Assembly (NCBI RefSeq): GCF_000153045.1
Contig: NZ_CH724159.1
Location: 125,357 to 189,356 of the forward strand
Reading direction: 5' to 3'
Length of the DNA stretch: 64,000 nt
Source: Synechococcus sp. WH 5701
GTDB taxonomy: Bacteria; Cyanobacteriota; Cyanobacteriia; PCC-6307; Cyanobiaceae
Of the stretch, positions 40,203-51,326 are shown in pieces; positions within the stretch are counted from its first letter, which is position 1, and each line of letters starts with the position of its first letter. The notes beneath the pieces were generated by a model that was not told the DNA's origin, did not search any database, and saw only the letters and a program-made list of their open reading frames with translations. The position numbers and the translations under genes are program-made.

Positions 40203-40529
40203 ATGAATCACCAACTTCGTTTTCTGCGCCAACTGGCCGCCACTTGCCTTGGCCTGGCCTTCAGCCTGCTCGTGTTGATCGCCACGCCGGCCTTGAGCGC
40301 TCCCGCCCAGGCCTCAGGAGCCTTCACGCTCAGCACCTCCCGCTTGCCCCTGGCCGCCACCGCAGGCCGCGTCAAGGCCGGCGCCAAGGACTTCGAGGGC
40401 AAGACCCAGGAATCGATTGGCAACATCACTGGCAACCAGGGAGATCGCCTTGCCGGCAAGGCGAAGCAAGCCGAGGCCAAAGTCCGGAATGCCGTCGAAG
40501 ACGTCAAGGACAAGGCCGGAATGGGCTGA
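40203..40529 (+). CDS. Exported CsbD-like protein
   Basis: The 108-residue protein begins with a signal peptide (LAATCLGLAFSLLVLIATPALSAPAQA in part, cleavage about residue 36) and continues with a CsbD-like module (GRVKAGAKDFEGKTQESIG, GDRLAGKAKQAEAKVRNAVEDVKDK). CsbD proteins are usually cytosolic; the exported form is common in cyanobacteria. It lies downstream of the CsbD/DUF1328 pair on the same strand, 114 bp away, so may share stress regulation. Confidence 0.85.
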   Translation: MNHQLRFLRQLAATCLGLAFSLLVLIATPALSAPAQASGAFTLSTSRLPLAATAGRVKAGAKDFEGKTQESIGNITGNQGDRLAGKAKQAEAKVRNAVEDVKDKAGMG

Positions 40530-40821
40530 GCCAGGCCGCGCCGCTTCCATCTAGAAGCCATTATTGGCTTTGGTTTTCGATGAGTTGTGTTCTCCCCAGG
40601 ACCGTGTCCACAGTTCTGGCCAGTTTCGCTCTCGCCATTCCAGCCCTCGCTGGTGTATTTTGTTCGAGACAGCTGGGACGCCAACACCTACCTTCCCTAC
40701 TATCGCAAGCATCACCCCAGTAGCCAAAATCACGGCGAGAGCGGTAGGCCTGGCAACAGTGGTCATGCTCCAGGCCAAAACAAGTAGCTGGTCTTGAAAC
40801 CTCTTACTGGCGGCGCCTAAG
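40530..40821. other. Gene-free stretch
   Basis: No supported gene. A 66-codon frame at 40587-40787 is Ser/Pro/His-rich without recognisable features and is not called. Confidence 0.45.
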
Positions 40822-41080
40822 GAGTTCACTGAACAACCAGACCGCCTCTGCGAAAATGGGACGACGCCCCAGTCGTGATACGAGGTCAACAGGAGCGCAG
40901 CGGCTCTCTGTACTCCTGCGTGCCGATTCGAGGAGGGTATCCCGGCCCTCCACCCGTTGCGCAGGTTCCAGAAGCTGGCGAATCAGGCCCCCGATCGACT
41001 CGATCCCACCATTGGTGAGCTGTACGCCTCAGATGGCCGATCGTCCGTGCCACCAAAGCAGTTGCTGCTGCCCTCGTTTG
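40822..41080 (+). pseudogene. Degraded ISc-like element, left part
   Basis: The stretch GAGTTCACTGAAC, CCGCCTCTGCGAAAATGGG, CAACAGGAGCGCAGCGGCT and the later codons for LYASDGRSSVPPKQLLL match the left end and first 85 codons of ISc (9089-9360), with several substitutions and at least one frameshift. The homology fades after about 41080. The preceding CTAA resembles the IS5-type target. The rest of the element is lost. Confidence 0.75.
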
Positions 41081-41193
41081 GCCTTTCGGCCGAACGTGAC
41101 GACACATTCAGCAAGCGGTTTGGTCCAGGCCTCCCGCTGCTTGATTCTGGACTCTGTTCGTCGTCAACGGTGCTGATCGGCGCCACGCTGGCG

Positions 41194-42144
41194 ATGGCCG
41201 CAGACCTCGATCAGACCATGCCCCCCGCCCCTTCCGATTCCGGAGACTCCCAGCACCCGGCAGTCGGGATTCAACGCCAGCCTCACCGGCGCCAGCACGA
41301 GCATCGGCCCGGCTCGGCCGCCGCCTTCCGCTGGAGCGTGATCCTCAACAGTGCTCTCTCAGGCCTGCAGCTGGTGATCGGTGTGGCCTTCGGCTCTTTG
41401 GCGCTGATCGGTGACGCCGTACACAACATCGGTGATGTGGCCGGGCTGCTGTTCGGCTGGGGTGCTGAGCGGTTGAGCTCCCGGCCGGCCACGCTCCGCT
41501 TCACCTATGGCTTCGGGCGCAGCACCCAGCTGGCGTCGCTGGTGAATGCGGTGCTGATTCTGATGGCGGCCGCTGTGGTGATCGTGGAGGGTTTCCAGCG
41601 GCTTCTTCATCCGGTGGCGGTGGCGAGCACGCCGGTGGCCTGGGCAGCGGCGGCGGGAATCGTCGTGAACCTGCTTTCGGCGCGCCTGTTCGGCGACGAC
41701 CACAGCCATGACCTCAACCGCCGCGCCGCGGTGGTGCATCTGCTCACGGACGCGGCCGTGTCGGCGGCGGTGCTGATCAGCGCCGTGCTGGTGGGGATCA
41801 CCGGCTGGCCCTGGCTGGATCCGCTCACCGCACTCGGTGTGGGCCTTGTGGTGGCCTGGAGTGGCTGGGAGTTGTTGCGCGAGGCCCTGGTGGTGGCCCT
41901 CGATGCGGTGCCGCGCGGCATCGACATCGCCCAGGTGGATGGCGCCCTGCGTTCCCTGCCCCAGGTGGTGGATGTGCATCATCTGCACGTCTGGGCGATG
42001 AGTACCTCCCAGAACGCCCTCACCGCCCATGTCATCCGAGAGCCTGGCGCCGCGGATGACATGGAACTGCTGCATGAGGCCAAGCGCCGCCTGGCGCAGA
42101 TCGGGATCTCCCACAGCACCCTGCAGCTGGAGCCACCGCCCTGA
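41194..42144 (+). CDS. Cation diffusion facilitator (CDF) metal transporter
   Basis: From ATG 41194 the protein has 316 residues. It shows six hydrophobic helices with the metal-site motifs GDAVHNIGD (helix 2, about 60) and HLLTDAAVS (helix 5, about 180), a His-rich loop (DDHSHDLNRR), and the C-terminal cytosolic domain with VHHLHVWAMS. CDF proteins export zinc, cobalt or related ions in exchange for protons. The frame continues 79 codons upstream into ISc remnant sequence, which is not part of the gene; ATG 41218 is another possible start. Confidence 0.9.
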   Translation: MAADLDQTMPPAPSDSGDSQHPAVGIQRQPHRRQHEHRPGSAAAFRWSVILNSALSGLQLVIGVAFGSLALIGDAVHNIGDVAGLLFGWGAERLSSRPATLRFTYGFGRSTQLASLVNAVLILMAAAVVIVEGFQRLLHPVAVASTPVAWAAAAGIVVNLLSARLFGDDHSHDLNRRAAVVHLLTDAAVSAAVLISAVLVGITGWPWLDPLTALGVGLVVAWSGWELLREALVVALDAVPRGIDIAQVDGALRSLPQVVDVHHLHVWAMSTSQNALTAHVIREPGAADDMELLHEAKRRLAQIGISHSTLQLEPPP

Positions 42145-42151
42145 CGTGCGC

Positions 42152-42586
42152 TCAGATGTGATACATCAGGGTCGGTTGGTTCCTGGCCCTGGTGTCCTCC
42201 AGCAGCTGCTTCAGGGTCAGGGCCGCCAGGACTCTGGCGCGGGCCTGCTCCAGTTTCTGCTCCAGGGCCGTGAGAACCAGGAAGGCCGTGGTGGAACGCT
42301 TGCCATCGGGACACGCTCCCCCTGCCTTGCCCTCCAGGCAGGCAAGCACCTCCGCCACCGTAATCAGTTCCGGTGATCTGGCCAGCTGGTAGCCGCCGCG
42401 GGGACCACGCAGGCTGTGCACCAGTCCGCTGCGCCGCAGGCTGGTGAGCATCTGCTCGAGATAACGCTCGGGAATCCCCTGGCGGCGGGCGATTTCACCG
42501 GCCTGGAGCACGCCGCCTCCTGAATACACCTCGGCCAGCTCGATCAGGGCCACCAGTCCGTACTCCGTTTTGGTGCTGAAACTCAC
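42152..42586 (-). CDS. Rrf2-family transcriptional regulator
   Basis: The 144-residue protein has the Rrf2 winged helix: MSFSTKTEYGLVALIELA, AGEIARRQGIPERYLEQML, LRRSGLVHSLRGPRGGYQLAR. The iron-sulphur group of IscR/NsrR needs three Cys; here only one (GACPDGKR) is present, so it probably does not carry a cluster, like CymR or the cyanobacterial relatives. The gene ends 8 bp from the convergent CDF gene. Target genes cannot be told. Confidence 0.9.
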   Translation of the reverse strand: MSFSTKTEYGLVALIELAEVYSGGGVLQAGEIARRQGIPERYLEQMLTSLRRSGLVHSLRGPRGGYQLARSPELITVAEVLACLEGKAGGACPDGKRSTTAFLVLTALEQKLEQARARVLAALTLKQLLEDTRARNQPTLMYHI

Positions 42587-42670
42587 GGATCACCGGATGC
42601 CTGGATCCATTGTGACAAGGGATCCACGGTTTCTGCGTGGGGTTTGCGGGAGGCGTTGGCACCTGGGGGC

Positions 42671-43834
42671 TCACAGCGGCGTGCGCGGCGCTGGGCTGGG
42701 GAACAGGGAGAGGAATCCCTCGCGGCGCAGGTCTTCCGCCTCGGCGGTGGCATTCCAGAGCGATTCGAAATAGAAGAACGTCACCCCCATCCCTTTCTGG
42801 CGGGCGGTCTGCACCTGAGCCTGAATCAGCTGCATCGGCGCGGGCTTGGTGCGCAGCCCCGTCATCACCCCGATCGCGGTGGGGATCTTCTTGCGCGTTT
42901 CCGCCAGCTCGGGGCGCGCCACCTCGGCCGCGAAGCTGGCCACATCCGGCCGGTAGAGCTGCACGATCAGTTCATCAACGATGCCGCGACGCACCCAGCC
43001 CAGCCAGTCCTGCAGTTGCAGCTTGTAGGCGAAGTCGTAGTAGTTGGGGGAGACGGAAAAGATCGACTTCGGTTTTCTGGCGTTCACGGCCTTGTGCAGT
43101 TGAGCCATGAAGGCCGTGATCTTGTCGGCGCGCCACTTGATCCAGGACTGATCCATCGGATTGCTCGGCACGGCACGCCCTGTCTCCTTGGCGTACAGCG
43201 CTTTGGTGTAGCTGTCGTAGCCAAACTCATTGGGCAGACTCATGTGGTCATCGAATTGGATGCCATCACCGTCGTAGTTGCCCACCACCTCCAGCACCAG
43301 CTCGGTGATGAATTGCTGCACCTCCGGTCTGAATGGATTGAGCCAGACCACTTCTCCGGCAGCGCTGATCGAGGTGCGGCTGCCGTCCTGCCGCTCGGTG
43401 AGCCAGCTGGGGTGTTGCAGAGCCAGCTCCGAAAACGGTGGCGCCATGAAGCCAAATTCGAACCAGGGGATCACGAGCATGCCTTTGGCATGTCCCTCGC
43501 TGATGACGTCCGCCACGATGTCCTGGCCTTCCAGTCCCTTGTATGAAAACGACTGAATCTTGCGCGCGCGGGTCACCTCACTGGTGTGAATGGCGTAGCC
43601 GGAATTCCAGACCACCGGATAGACGGTGTTGAAGTGCATGTCCTTCAACTGGTCCATCGCCGCTCGCAACTTGGTGCGATCGCGCATGGTGGTCATGTCA
43701 TTGGTGGTCATCCAGACCCCCCGGATCTCGGCGCGGGCGCCCTGGGCGGCACTCGGCGCGTTCAGCGCGGGAACCATGACCAGCAGCAAGCTGCAGAGCA
43801 TCAGAACCGGCAGCAGCCAACGCGTTCGTTTCAT
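42671..43834 (-). CDS. Exported glycoside-hydrolase-like protein (GHL10/DUF187)
   Basis: The 387-residue protein has a signal peptide (RWLLPVLMLCSLLLVMVPAL, cut near residue 31) and a TIM-barrel of the GHL10 family: EIRGVWMTTND, FNTVYPVVWNSGYAIHTS, IPWFEFGFMAPP, VVWLNPFRPEVQQFI, DGIQFDDHMSLP, IFSVSPNYYDFAYK, VDELIVQLYRPD. Family members act on cell-wall or external polysaccharides. The length is normal. It probably acts in the periplasm or outside. Confidence 0.9.
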   Translation of the reverse strand: MKRTRWLLPVLMLCSLLLVMVPALNAPSAAQGARAEIRGVWMTTNDMTTMRDRTKLRAAMDQLKDMHFNTVYPVVWNSGYAIHTSEVTRARKIQSFSYKGLEGQDIVADVISEGHAKGMLVIPWFEFGFMAPPFSELALQHPSWLTERQDGSRTSISAAGEVVWLNPFRPEVQQFITELVLEVVGNYDGDGIQFDDHMSLPNEFGYDSYTKALYAKETGRAVPSNPMDQSWIKWRADKITAFMAQLHKAVNARKPKSIFSVSPNYYDFAYKLQLQDWLGWVRRGIVDELIVQLYRPDVASFAAEVARPELAETRKKIPTAIGVMTGLRTKPAPMQLIQAQVQTARQKGMGVTFFYFESLWNATAEAEDLRREGFLSLFPSPAPRTPL

Positions 43835-43917
43835 GGCGGCGGTCGGATCAGAGGCAGCCCGACCCTAGCGGTGGTTTCCGAAGGGCTCCAGCGACCGTGC
43901 TGGGGGCGTTCAGGGAA

Positions 43918-44002
43918 CGGAGGGGGCGGGATTCGAACCCGCGGAAGGTTTCCCTTCGCCGGTTTTCAAGACCGGAGCCATCAACCACTCGACCACCCCT
44001 CC
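43918..44002 (-). tRNA. tRNA-Ser(UGA)
   Basis: On the minus strand the acceptor stem GGAGGGG pairs with CCCCTCC, the anticodon loop is CUUGAAA with anticodon UGA, the T loop is GTTCGAATC, and there is a long variable arm, as expected for class II serine tRNA. CCA is not encoded. There is no phage integrase beside it. Confidence 0.95.
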
Positions 44003-44087
44003 AGGGGCCTGCCATCAGCCCATAGGGCCGCTGGCATCGACAGTTTCCCATGGAACCCTGGCCGTGGCCGCTGCCGTTGGGACGGGC

Positions 44088-44560
44088 TCAGCGAAAGGGT
44101 GGTGACCACAGCAGTCCGCCGGCGTGCCGGAGCCGGTTGCGGCCCCGCTCCAGCCGCAGCGGCGAACCGGGTCCGAGGTTGCGCTCGTAGATCTCCCCGA
44201 CGTGGCCCCCGGCGCGGATCGCCCCGGGGGCCGTGCGGACCCAGGTGTCGAGGTTGTCCAGGCGGCCAGGTGAGCTCCGTGGTGGTGCCGCTGACCACGC
44301 AGATCGAGCGACCGCGCAGTTGAGCGAGATCGCCGTAGCCGCTGGCGGCTGCCACCAGAAGGCCCTGGCCGTCGTGAACGACGATCGGCGCGAAGCACAG
44401 ACCATTGGAGCCGCCAACGCGTGGCAGAGATCCAGGGCAAAGCCGCTGCAGCGGCCCGACGGTTCCACCAGGCTGAAGCCGGGCATGGTCCCTTCCACGC
44501 CGCAGTTGAGATACCCGCGCCGGCGGATCGCGCTGATGGTGGGGAAGATCACCGCGGGGT
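44088..44560 (-). pseudogene. Remnant of a polar amino-acid ABC-transporter binding protein (AapJ/BztA type)
   Basis: Read right to left, RRGYLNCGVEGTMPGFSLVEPSG and GFALDLCHALAA match the beginning of the solute-binding domain. A frame change is needed for GQGLLVAAASGYGDLAQLRGRSICVVSGTTTE, and another returns to GHVGEIYERNLGPGSPLRLERGRNRL with GGLLWSPPF at the end, the typical C-terminus. Most of the middle is missing. So the gene was broken by frameshifts and a deletion. The region up to 44750 has no other gene. Confidence 0.8.
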
Positions 44561-44783
44561 TGCTGCCAGAAGCGTGCCCACAGCGGCCATGGCGATGTCG
44601 GATCGGCGGGCGGAGCCAGGCTTGGATCGCTGTACGTTCTTGGGAGCCAGTTCGGATGCCATGGGATCAGCCCCCGACTCAGCGGTGGAGGCCCTGATGC
44701 AACGGCTGGAGCAGGATCCAGCGCTGACCATGACCTCCAGCAGATCCTGATTGACCTCACCGATCTGCCCGGCCCCGCCTGAG

Positions 44784-45611
44784 ATGGCCCTGAGCTGGGG
44801 CGCGCGCACCTATGTGATGGGCGTGATCAATGTCACGCCCGATTCCTTCAGCGACGGCGGTCGCTTTGAGCGGCCCGAGGCGGCGCTGCGCCAGGCCCGG
44901 CGGATGCTCCGCCAGGGGGCGGATCTGCTCGATCTCGGCGGCCAGAGCACCCGGCCGGGGGCGGTGGAGATCGACGCTGAAGAAGAACAGGCGCGGGTGC
45001 TGCCGGCTCTGGCCCTGATCCGCTCCGCCTGCGCCGATGTCGCCAGCCCCCTGTTCTCGATCGACACCTTTCGCGCGCCGGTGGCGGCAGCCGCCCTGGC
45101 GGCCGGTGCCCACTGGATCAACGATGTGAGTGCGGGCCGCCGCGATCCCGAGATCCTCTCGGTGGTGGCCGACTTCGGCTGTCCCTATGTGCTGATGCAC
45201 AGCCGCGGCGACAGCGGCAGCATGGATGATCTGGCCACTTACACCGATGTGTTGGCCGAGGTGCGTGAGGAGTTGCTCCGTTCCACCGAAACAGCCCTGG
45301 CGGCCGGTGTGTGCGCCCGGCAGCTGATCTGGGATCCGGGCCTGGGCTTCGCCAAGACCACCGAACACAACCTGGCTCTGCTCCGGGGGTTGGCGGCGCT
45401 GCGGCGCGAGGGCTTTCCCCTGTTGGTGGGTCCCTCGCGCAAGCGGTTCATTGGTGCGGTGCTCAACGAACCCAGGCCAAGGGCGCGGCTCTGGGGAACA
45501 GCGGCTGTGTGCAGTGAAGCGATCGCGGCAGGTGCCGATGTGCTGCGGGTTCACGATGTGGGCCCGATCGTGCAGACGGCCCGGATGGTGGACGCGATCC
45601 GGCGCAGCTGA
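44784..45611 (+). CDS. folP: Dihydropteroate synthase
   Basis: The roughly 275-residue protein has the key motifs of DHPS: MGVINVTPDSFSDGG (about 12), DLLDLGGQSTRPGA (about 50), WINDVSAG (about 112), LIWDPGLGFAKT and LLVGPSRKRFIG (about 215). It joins p-aminobenzoate to the pterin diphosphate in folate synthesis. ATG 44784 gives the usual start; a TTG at 44751 would add 11 residues. It starts a plus-strand unit with no partner close by. Confidence 0.93.
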   Translation: MALSWGARTYVMGVINVTPDSFSDGGRFERPEAALRQARRMLRQGADLLDLGGQSTRPGAVEIDAEEEQARVLPALALIRSACADVASPLFSIDTFRAPVAAAALAAGAHWINDVSAGRRDPEILSVVADFGCPYVLMHSRGDSGSMDDLATYTDVLAEVREELLRSTETALAAGVCARQLIWDPGLGFAKTTEHNLALLRGLAALRREGFPLLVGPSRKRFIGAVLNEPRPRARLWGTAAVCSEAIAAGADVLRVHDVGPIVQTARMVDAIRRS

Positions 45612-45807
45612 ACGAACGCTGGCGATCTGGCGGGCAGGATTATGTGTCGCTGGGTTTCTGGATTTAACGAGATGCAGGACGGCAGGGCTAGAAGACGTGC
45701 GGATGATCCGGACGACCTACCTCCAGAAGTCCCCGGCTTCCAGCAACCGAAGGAGAGCGCTGCCCAACGACGGCGCCCCCAGGTGACCAGACTTTGCCGA
45801 GCTCCCG

Positions 45808-46347
45808 ATGAACCCAAGGACAGATCAACCGGATGGCAGGACACCAGCACGGACCTCCAGGCTCAGGTTCCTGCTCCGCCCTCTGCCGATGATCGCCCTG
45901 GCCCTGAGTCTGCTGGTCGTCGGCCTCACTGCGTTCGCCCTGCCAGCCCAGGCGAGCTACTTCTGGTACGGAGGCATTACCGACGGACCCTTTTACCCTG
46001 GAGGAGGTTCCACGGGATACAGCGACATCACCTTCTGGTGGAGCAGCAGCAACGCTGACGACTACGACAGGTATCGACTGTGCTGGCGCCAGAAAAGCAA
46101 TACCGAGGATGGCAAAGACCCCTGCGACTACGACAGCGTTGTGAGTACATTGCCCGAGGTGCAGTTCGATGCGCAGAATCAAACGATTCTGGCGAACACG
46201 ACCTATAAATTCAGGTTGAAGGCCCACAAGCGTAGGAATGATAAATGGAAGACACTGACCTCCACGATCGTCAACCCCTGCTTCTGGGCTGGTGGCGGAG
46301 GGCCGGGTTCCTTGCATCTTTCCTGTAGCAACAATCCCAACGACTGA
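45808..46347 (+). CDS. Secreted Cys-containing hypothetical protein
   Basis: The 179-residue protein has a basic N-terminus and a long hydrophobic segment (PMIALALSLLVVGLTAFALP, about 27-46) ending with ALPAQA, a likely signal peptidase site. The mature part is rich in Tyr, Trp, Asn and Gly (YFWYGGITDGPFYPGGG) with four Cys that could make two disulphides, and an Ig/fibronectin-like pattern (YRLCWRQK, TTYKFRLKAHKR). No family is recognised. The 45612-45807 gap before it holds no gene. Confidence 0.65.
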   Translation: MNPRTDQPDGRTPARTSRLRFLLRPLPMIALALSLLVVGLTAFALPAQASYFWYGGITDGPFYPGGGSTGYSDITFWWSSSNADDYDRYRLCWRQKSNTEDGKDPCDYDSVVSTLPEVQFDAQNQTILANTTYKFRLKAHKRRNDKWKTLTSTIVNPCFWAGGGGPGSLHLSCSNNPND

Positions 46348-46422
46348 AGCGTTCAAGCCAGGGTTTGGTCTGCTGATGCTCCCTTTCGTTCTGGTCCTGG
46401 CGTTGTTGTTGGCTGGACTGCG

Positions 46423-48660
<2,238 letters not shown>

Positions 48661-48813
48661 TCATCCCTCTCGACCGTATGCAGCACCTCCGGGGTGGAGG
48701 AGGCTCCCAACACAATCCGTAGCGGCTGCGTTGATGGCCAGGCCTTCTCGATCGGTGACGACACAATCAGCGTTTGCAGCGAATGACCGGCCATCCTTGG
48801 CCTCCGTTGGTGT

Positions 48814-49644
48814 CTACGGAGCTATTGACATGCCTCCATCCAAAGGCAGCGAAACTCCATGAACAAAATTGGATGCAGGGCTGGCCAGAAATAAGGCCAC
48901 ATTGGCTACTTCTGTTGGCTCTCCAAAGCGATGCAGGGGAATTCTTTTTTCTTTTTCTTTTCTGGGCTCTTCCATGGATGGGCTGTCCCAGATATCATGA
49001 CCCATTTGGGTTAGAATAACAGTGGGGCAGAGGGCATTCACTTGAACATTGTGCGGACCCCATTCAACGGCCATGGTCCTGGTCAGTTGATTGAGGGCTG
49101 CTTTTGATGCCGCATAGGCCCCTAATCCTGGGGTGCCGATGAAGGCCCCAATCGAAGAGATGTTGACCACCTTTCCATGTCCCCTCTTGATCATCTGGGG
49201 GACAATTGCTTGAGAAAGAAGCAAGGCTGAGCGAAGATTGACTGAAAATATATCATTCCAGTTGTCCTGGGTGGTTTCAAGGATCGACTGAACTCTGGCA
49301 ATGCCGGCATTGTTGACAAGGACATCCCATTCTGGATCAAGGGCCAGTGCTTTGTCGCCGGCTCGCCTGGCTCCCTCGATCGACGACACGTCTTCTTCGA
49401 TCACCCAGCAGTTGCGATGATTGTTCTCGACAATCCCTTGGATCCTGCCCAGTCCCTCCCTGTCCCTGCCGATCACACCGATGTCTGCTCCAGCCTCGGA
49501 GAATCTTTCCGCGATTGCGGCACCGAGGCCTTTTGAGCCTCCGGAAATCAAAGCCCTTTTGCCATCCAGTCGAAAATCTTTCATTGCCAGTGCCTCCACA
49601 TCACCTTTGGCTTCAGCTCCTGTCACCACTGGGTTCTGGGCCAT
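48814..49644 (-). CDS. Short-chain dehydrogenase/reductase (SDR)
   Basis: The 276-residue protein is a classical SDR: cofactor loop ISGGSKGLGAAIAERF (about 30-45), NNAGIAR, catalytic Ser in NISSIGAF and Tyr/Lys in YAASKAALNQL (about 178), and a C-terminal SLPLDGG. The glycine motif is GGSKGLG instead of TG-type, which is tolerated. It reduces or oxidises a hydroxyl/keto group with NAD(P); the substrate cannot be told. Its composition is more AT-rich than its neighbours, suggesting relatively recent acquisition. Confidence 0.9.
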   Translation of the reverse strand: MAQNPVVTGAEAKGDVEALAMKDFRLDGKRALISGGSKGLGAAIAERFSEAGADIGVIGRDREGLGRIQGIVENNHRNCWVIEEDVSSIEGARRAGDKALALDPEWDVLVNNAGIARVQSILETTQDNWNDIFSVNLRSALLLSQAIVPQMIKRGHGKVVNISSIGAFIGTPGLGAYAASKAALNQLTRTMAVEWGPHNVQVNALCPTVILTQMGHDIWDSPSMEEPRKEKEKRIPLHRFGEPTEVANVALFLASPASNFVHGVSLPLDGGMSIAP

Positions 49645-49683
49645 CGAAGCGGATTCGGCTCAAGGCTCTGAACCCCCCCAGGA

Positions 49684-50289
49684 TCAGAATCCGTTCTCGA
49701 CCACCAGGTCCTCGAGCGCCAGCTGCCCCGGTTTGGGCCAGGGGTCCTGGGTGCCTTTGCCAATCGCCACCATCGGACCCATCACGTGGTCTGCCGGCAG
49801 GCGGATCAGCTCAGAGAGCTTCTCGATCTCGAAGCCGATCATCGGGCAGCTCTGGTAGCCCATGCCGGTGGCTGCCAGCATCAGGGTCTGCATGGCCAGG
49901 CCGATGGAGCGCTGGGCCTCATCGCGCTGCAGCCACTCCCTGCCCTCATGAAAGGGGCCCATCCAGCCCACCAGCAGTTCAGCGACAGGCTGCGGAGCAT
50001 TCACCCAGTAGCGCTCGGGCTGCTTGCTCCAGGCCTTCATGTCGGCGGTGAAGAGAACCAGCAGGGAGGCGTCGGTGATCTGGGCCTGGTCGTTGCCGTA
50101 GTCCTGGCGGATCGTGGCCCGCAGGTCGGGATCGCGCAGGATCACAAACCGCCAGTGCTGGATATTGAAGCTGGTGGGCGCCTGAATGGTGGCCTCCAGC
50201 AGTCGCCGCTCCTCTTCTGCCGTAAGGCGGTGGCTGGGGTCGAAGTGCTTCACCGCCCGCCTGGCGTAGATGGCGTCGATCACGTCCAT
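49684..50289 (-). CDS. Nitroreductase-family FMN oxidoreductase
   Basis: The 201-residue protein shows the nitroreductase fold: MDVIDAIYARRAVKHFDP with the FMN-binding RR.VK, APTSFNIQHWRFVIL, LAMQTLMLAATGMGYQSCPMIGF and MGPMVAIGKG. It reduces nitro or quinone substrates with NAD(P)H. Its start overlaps the open frame of the divergent glutathionyl-hydroquinone reductase, but that gene probably starts later. The pairing with a hydroquinone reductase suggests common quinone detoxification. Confidence 0.9.
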   Translation of the reverse strand: MDVIDAIYARRAVKHFDPSHRLTAEEERRLLEATIQAPTSFNIQHWRFVILRDPDLRATIRQDYGNDQAQITDASLLVLFTADMKAWSKQPERYWVNAPQPVAELLVGWMGPFHEGREWLQRDEAQRSIGLAMQTLMLAATGMGYQSCPMIGFEIEKLSELIRLPADHVMGPMVAIGKGTQDPWPKPGQLALEDLVVENGF

Positions 50290-50368
50290 GGCAAGGGAGC
50301 GGCAGGGGATCTTGGGGCCGACCCTATCGGCTCACGCTGGTTACGGTGGGCGCCTCTGGGGCTCTGGC

Positions 50369-51322
50369 GTGGGACTGCTCGTTGACGGGGTCTGGCACGA
50401 CCGGTGGTACGACACCAGCAGCAGCGGCGGACGGTTCATTCGCTCCGCCTCGCAGTTCCGCCACTGGGTCACGCCAGACGGCCGCCCCGGTCCCAGCGGC
50501 GAAGGGGGCTTTGGCGCCGAAGCGGATCGCTACCACCTCTACATCTCCCACGCCTGCCCCTGGGCCCATCGCACGGCCATCTTCCGCAGCATCAAGGGTC
50601 TGGCCTCGATGGTGTCGGTGTCGGTGGTCCACTGGTTGATGGGGAACGAGGGTTGGACGTTTCAGCCGGGGGAAGGGGTGATCCCTGACCCGATCCACCA
50701 CGCCGAGGTCCTGCATACGATCTACACGAACTCCGACCCGAACTACAGCGGACGGGTCACGGTGCCAGTGCTCTGGGACAAAGCGACGGGGCAGATCGTG
50801 AACAACGAATCCTCGGAGATCATTCGCATGTTCAACAGCGCTTTCGATGGCCTCGGTGCTGCCCCTGGCGACTATTATCCCGAGATTCTCTGGGATGAGA
50901 TTGATCGGCTCAATCAGCTGATTTATGACACGGTGAACAATGGTGTGTACCGTTGCGGCTTCGCCACCAGCCAGGAGGCCTACGACGAGGCCATCCAACC
51001 ACTGTTTGCCACCCTCGACCTGCTGGAGCAGCGCCTAGCGGATCAGCCCTACCTGTTCGGAAGGCGCCTCACCGAAGCAGACTGGCGGCTGTTCACCACC
51101 TTGGTGCGCTTCGATGCTGTCTATGTGGGCCATTTCAAGTGCAACCTGCGCCGCGTCGTCGATTACCCCAACCTCTGGCGCTATGTGCGTGAGCTCTATC
51201 TCTTCCCAGGAGTGGCTGAGACCGTGAACATGCAGCACATCAAGGGCCACTACTACCAAAGCCATCCCAGCATCAATCCTTCCGGTGTGGTCCCGGCTGG
51301 CCCGCTGATCGACTGGCCGTAG
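50369..51322 (+). CDS. Glutathionyl-hydroquinone reductase (Xi-class GST)
   Basis: From GTG 50369 (GLLVDGVWHDRWYDT) the protein has about 317 residues. The catalytic motif is ISHACPWAHRTAIFR with the nucleophilic Cys (about residue 59), followed by FQPGEGVIPDPIH and VPVLWDKATGQIVNNESSEIIRMFN, and the helical domain with FGRRLTEADWRLFTTLVRFDAVY. These enzymes reduce glutathionyl-hydroquinones. The frame is open upstream to 50270, overlapping the nitroreductase gene start, but that part lacks family features. Confidence 0.92.
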   Translation: MGLLVDGVWHDRWYDTSSSGGRFIRSASQFRHWVTPDGRPGPSGEGGFGAEADRYHLYISHACPWAHRTAIFRSIKGLASMVSVSVVHWLMGNEGWTFQPGEGVIPDPIHHAEVLHTIYTNSDPNYSGRVTVPVLWDKATGQIVNNESSEIIRMFNSAFDGLGAAPGDYYPEILWDEIDRLNQLIYDTVNNGVYRCGFATSQEAYDEAIQPLFATLDLLEQRLADQPYLFGRRLTEADWRLFTTLVRFDAVYVGHFKCNLRRVVDYPNLWRYVRELYLFPGVAETVNMQHIKGHYYQSHPSINPSGVVPAGPLIDWP

Positions 51323-51326
51323 CCGT

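Noticed and set aside
40587-40787. 66-codon frame between the exported CsbD gene and the IS remnant
   Set aside because: No start context, no recognisable motif, and composition typical of non-coding DNA.
43918-44002. tRNA-Ser as integration site of the accessory region
   Set aside because: It is about 8 kb from the IS pair, separated by ordinary genes, with no integrase or second tRNA 3' end copy noticed.
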